From VFKI01 sp033762075 (GTDB lineage: Bacteria > Pseudomonadota > Gammaproteobacteria > DSM-16500), in assembly GCA_033762075.1 (NCBI GenBank), contig JANRLY010000056.1, positions 1 through 22,507 of the forward strand: a DNA stretch of 22,507 nt, written 5' to 3'. The notes beneath the pieces are model-generated. The model saw only the letters and a list, made by a program, of their open reading frames with translations. It was not told the origin of the DNA and did not search any database. The first letter of the stretch is position 1, and each line of letters begins with the position of its first letter. Shown here one piece after another: positions 21,508 through 22,507 of the stretch. The translations under genes and the position numbers were made by a program.

Positions 21508-22507
21508 ATGGCAATTAAAACCCCCATCACCATTGCATACGGCGACGGTATTGGTCCAGAAATTACTGCTGCGACACTCGACATTTTAACTGCAGCCGAT
21601 GCGCCAATTGAATCTGAAATCATTGAAGTCGGCGAAAAAATATATCGCGCAGGTTTTACTTCTGGTATTCCTGATACGGCCTGGGAATCTTTAAAACGCA
21701 CAAAAATTTTATTAAAAGGTCCGATCACAACACCACAAGGCGGTGGATATAAAAGCTTAAATGTCACACTGAGAAAAACACTCGGTTTATTTGCGAATGT
21801 TCGTCCTTGCATTTCATACGCACCTTTTGTCCCCACAAAACATCCCAAAATGAATTTAGTCATTATTCGTGAAAACGAAGAAGGGACTTACGCTGGCATT
21901 GAGCATCGTCAAACAGATGAAGTCTATCAATGTCTTAAATTAGTGACCCGCCCCGGTTGCGAGCGTATTGTACATTATGCATTTGAATACGCGCGTAAAT
22001 TTAATCGCAAAAAAGTCACTTGTCTTACCAAAGACAATATCATGAAAATGACCGATGGGATTTTTCATCAAGTCTTTAACGAAACCGCTGCAGAATATCC
22101 TGACATTCAATCCGAACATTTCATTATCGACATTGGGACAGCATTGGTTGCAGATCAACCTGAACGTTTCGATGTGATTGTGACATCCAATTTATACGGC
22201 GATATTTTATCGGATGTGGCCGCACAAGTCGCAGGCTCAGTGGGTCTCGCGGGTTCTGCCAATGTCGGCAATCACGTTGCGATGTTTGAAGCAATCCACG
22301 GCTCAGCACCTGATATTGCCGGCAAAAATATTGCGAATCCTTCCGGTATGCTTAACGGCGCAATTCAAATGCTCATTCATATCAACCAACCTGAAACTGC
22401 AGAATTGATTGAAAATGCTTGGTTAAAAACACTCGAAGATGGAATTCACACACGCGACATTTATTCAAAAGAACATAGCACTGAACTTGTTGGCACAAAA
22501 GAATTTG
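21508..22507 (+). CDS. icd: Isocitrate dehydrogenase, Rickettsia-like type, partial
   Basis: TCA-cycle enzyme converting isocitrate to 2-oxoglutarate. 333 codons are present and the gene leaves the window. Visible are YGDGIGPEI, the substrate loop KSLNVTLRKTLGLFANVRP (Ser83, Asn85, Arg89, Arg99), RENEEGTYAGIEHRQT with Arg121, TKDNIMK with Lys175, and SNLYGDILSD with the metal ligands Asp232 and Asp236. The cofactor motif is HGSAPDIAGK: Asp269-Ile270 replace the Lys-Tyr of NADP-specific E. coli IDH, which predicts NAD. The sequence resembles the long Rickettsia form more than the E. coli form. AAGGAAC precedes the ATG. Confidence 0.92.
   Translation, partial: MAIKTPITIAYGDGIGPEITAATLDILTAADAPIESEIIEVGEKIYRAGFTSGIPDTAWESLKRTKILLKGPITTPQGGGYKSLNVTLRKTLGLFANVRPCISYAPFVPTKHPKMNLVIIRENEEGTYAGIEHRQTDEVYQCLKLVTRPGCERIVHYAFEYARKFNRKKVTCLTKDNIMKMTDGIFHQVFNETAAEYPDIQSEHFIIDIGTALVADQPERFDVIVTSNLYGDILSDVAAQVAGSVGLAGSANVGNHVAMFEAIHGSAPDIAGKNIANPSGMLNGAIQMLIHINQPETAELIENAWLKTLEDGIHTRDIYSKEHSTELVGTKEF

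Noticed and set aside
21483..21863. 126-codon minus-strand frame over icd
   Set aside because: It is antisense to strongly conserved icd motifs and has no ribosome-binding site; it is a shadow of codon bias.

Overview
The window reads as chromosomal DNA of an AT-rich gammaproteobacterium. The gene order rpsB-tsf-pyrH-frr-uppS-cdsA-bamA-skp-lpxD-fabZ-lpxA-lpxB is the classical gammaproteobacterial translation / envelope / lipid A cluster. The missing dxr, an ankyrin-like effector candidate, several families of palindromic dispersed repeats and a Rickettsia-like isocitrate dehydrogenase point to a host-associated member of the Legionellales (Coxiella / Legionella / Aquicella-like). That placement is inference; no rRNA or other species marker is present.

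Layout. (1) 1-484: a truncated HAD-like gene after lpxB and an unassigned window edge. (2) 484-6903, minus strand: bamA, skp, lpxD, fabZ, lpxA, lpxB, which covers outer-membrane protein assembly plus the first steps of lipid A synthesis. A palindromic repeat sits between skp and lpxD. (3) 7046-7858: cdsA. The dxr and rseP genes usually found between cdsA and bamA are absent. (4) 7922-8927: an island between uppS and cdsA. It holds an orphan 214-aa gene on the opposite strand with a near-consensus promoter, and a nested repeat: a 182-bp IS903-like MITE with a 9-bp target duplication inside an older palindromic repeat. (5) 8928-12705, minus strand: rpsB, tsf, pyrH, frr, uppS, with overlapping junctions from pyrH to uppS. 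(6) 12706-13044: the rpsB/map divergent region with a long hairpin repeat. (7) 13045-15252, plus strand: map and a 476-aa ankyrin-like protein starting with a eukaryote-type N-myristoylation motif. (8) 15334-17819: a stress-type islet with a hemerythrin, a four-helix membrane protein, an unnoticed 27-aa membrane peptide, a PRC-barrel protein and a two-BON periplasmic protein, closed by a good terminator. (9) 17900-20009, minus strand: an operon of pabA/trpG, parB (without parA) and a Tim44-like protein. (10) 20020-22507, plus strand: murF, divergent from pabA, then icd, which runs off the window.

How the genes work together. The left two thirds serve cell-envelope construction: UppS supplies the undecaprenyl carrier, CdsA makes CDP-diacylglycerol, LpxA/D/B with FabZ balance lipid A against phospholipid, and Skp/BamA insert outer-membrane proteins. 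They are coupled to translation genes, as in other Gammaproteobacteria. The right third is a mosaic of stress, chromosome-partition, folate/tryptophan and TCA genes.

The most notable points are the ankyrin-like protein with a predicted host lipidation signal, the nested MITE, the LpxA acyl-chain ruler residue (Met instead of Gly), the IDH with an Asp-Ile NAD-type cofactor signature, and the tiny membrane-peptide gene. I saw no CRISPR array, tRNA or rRNA.
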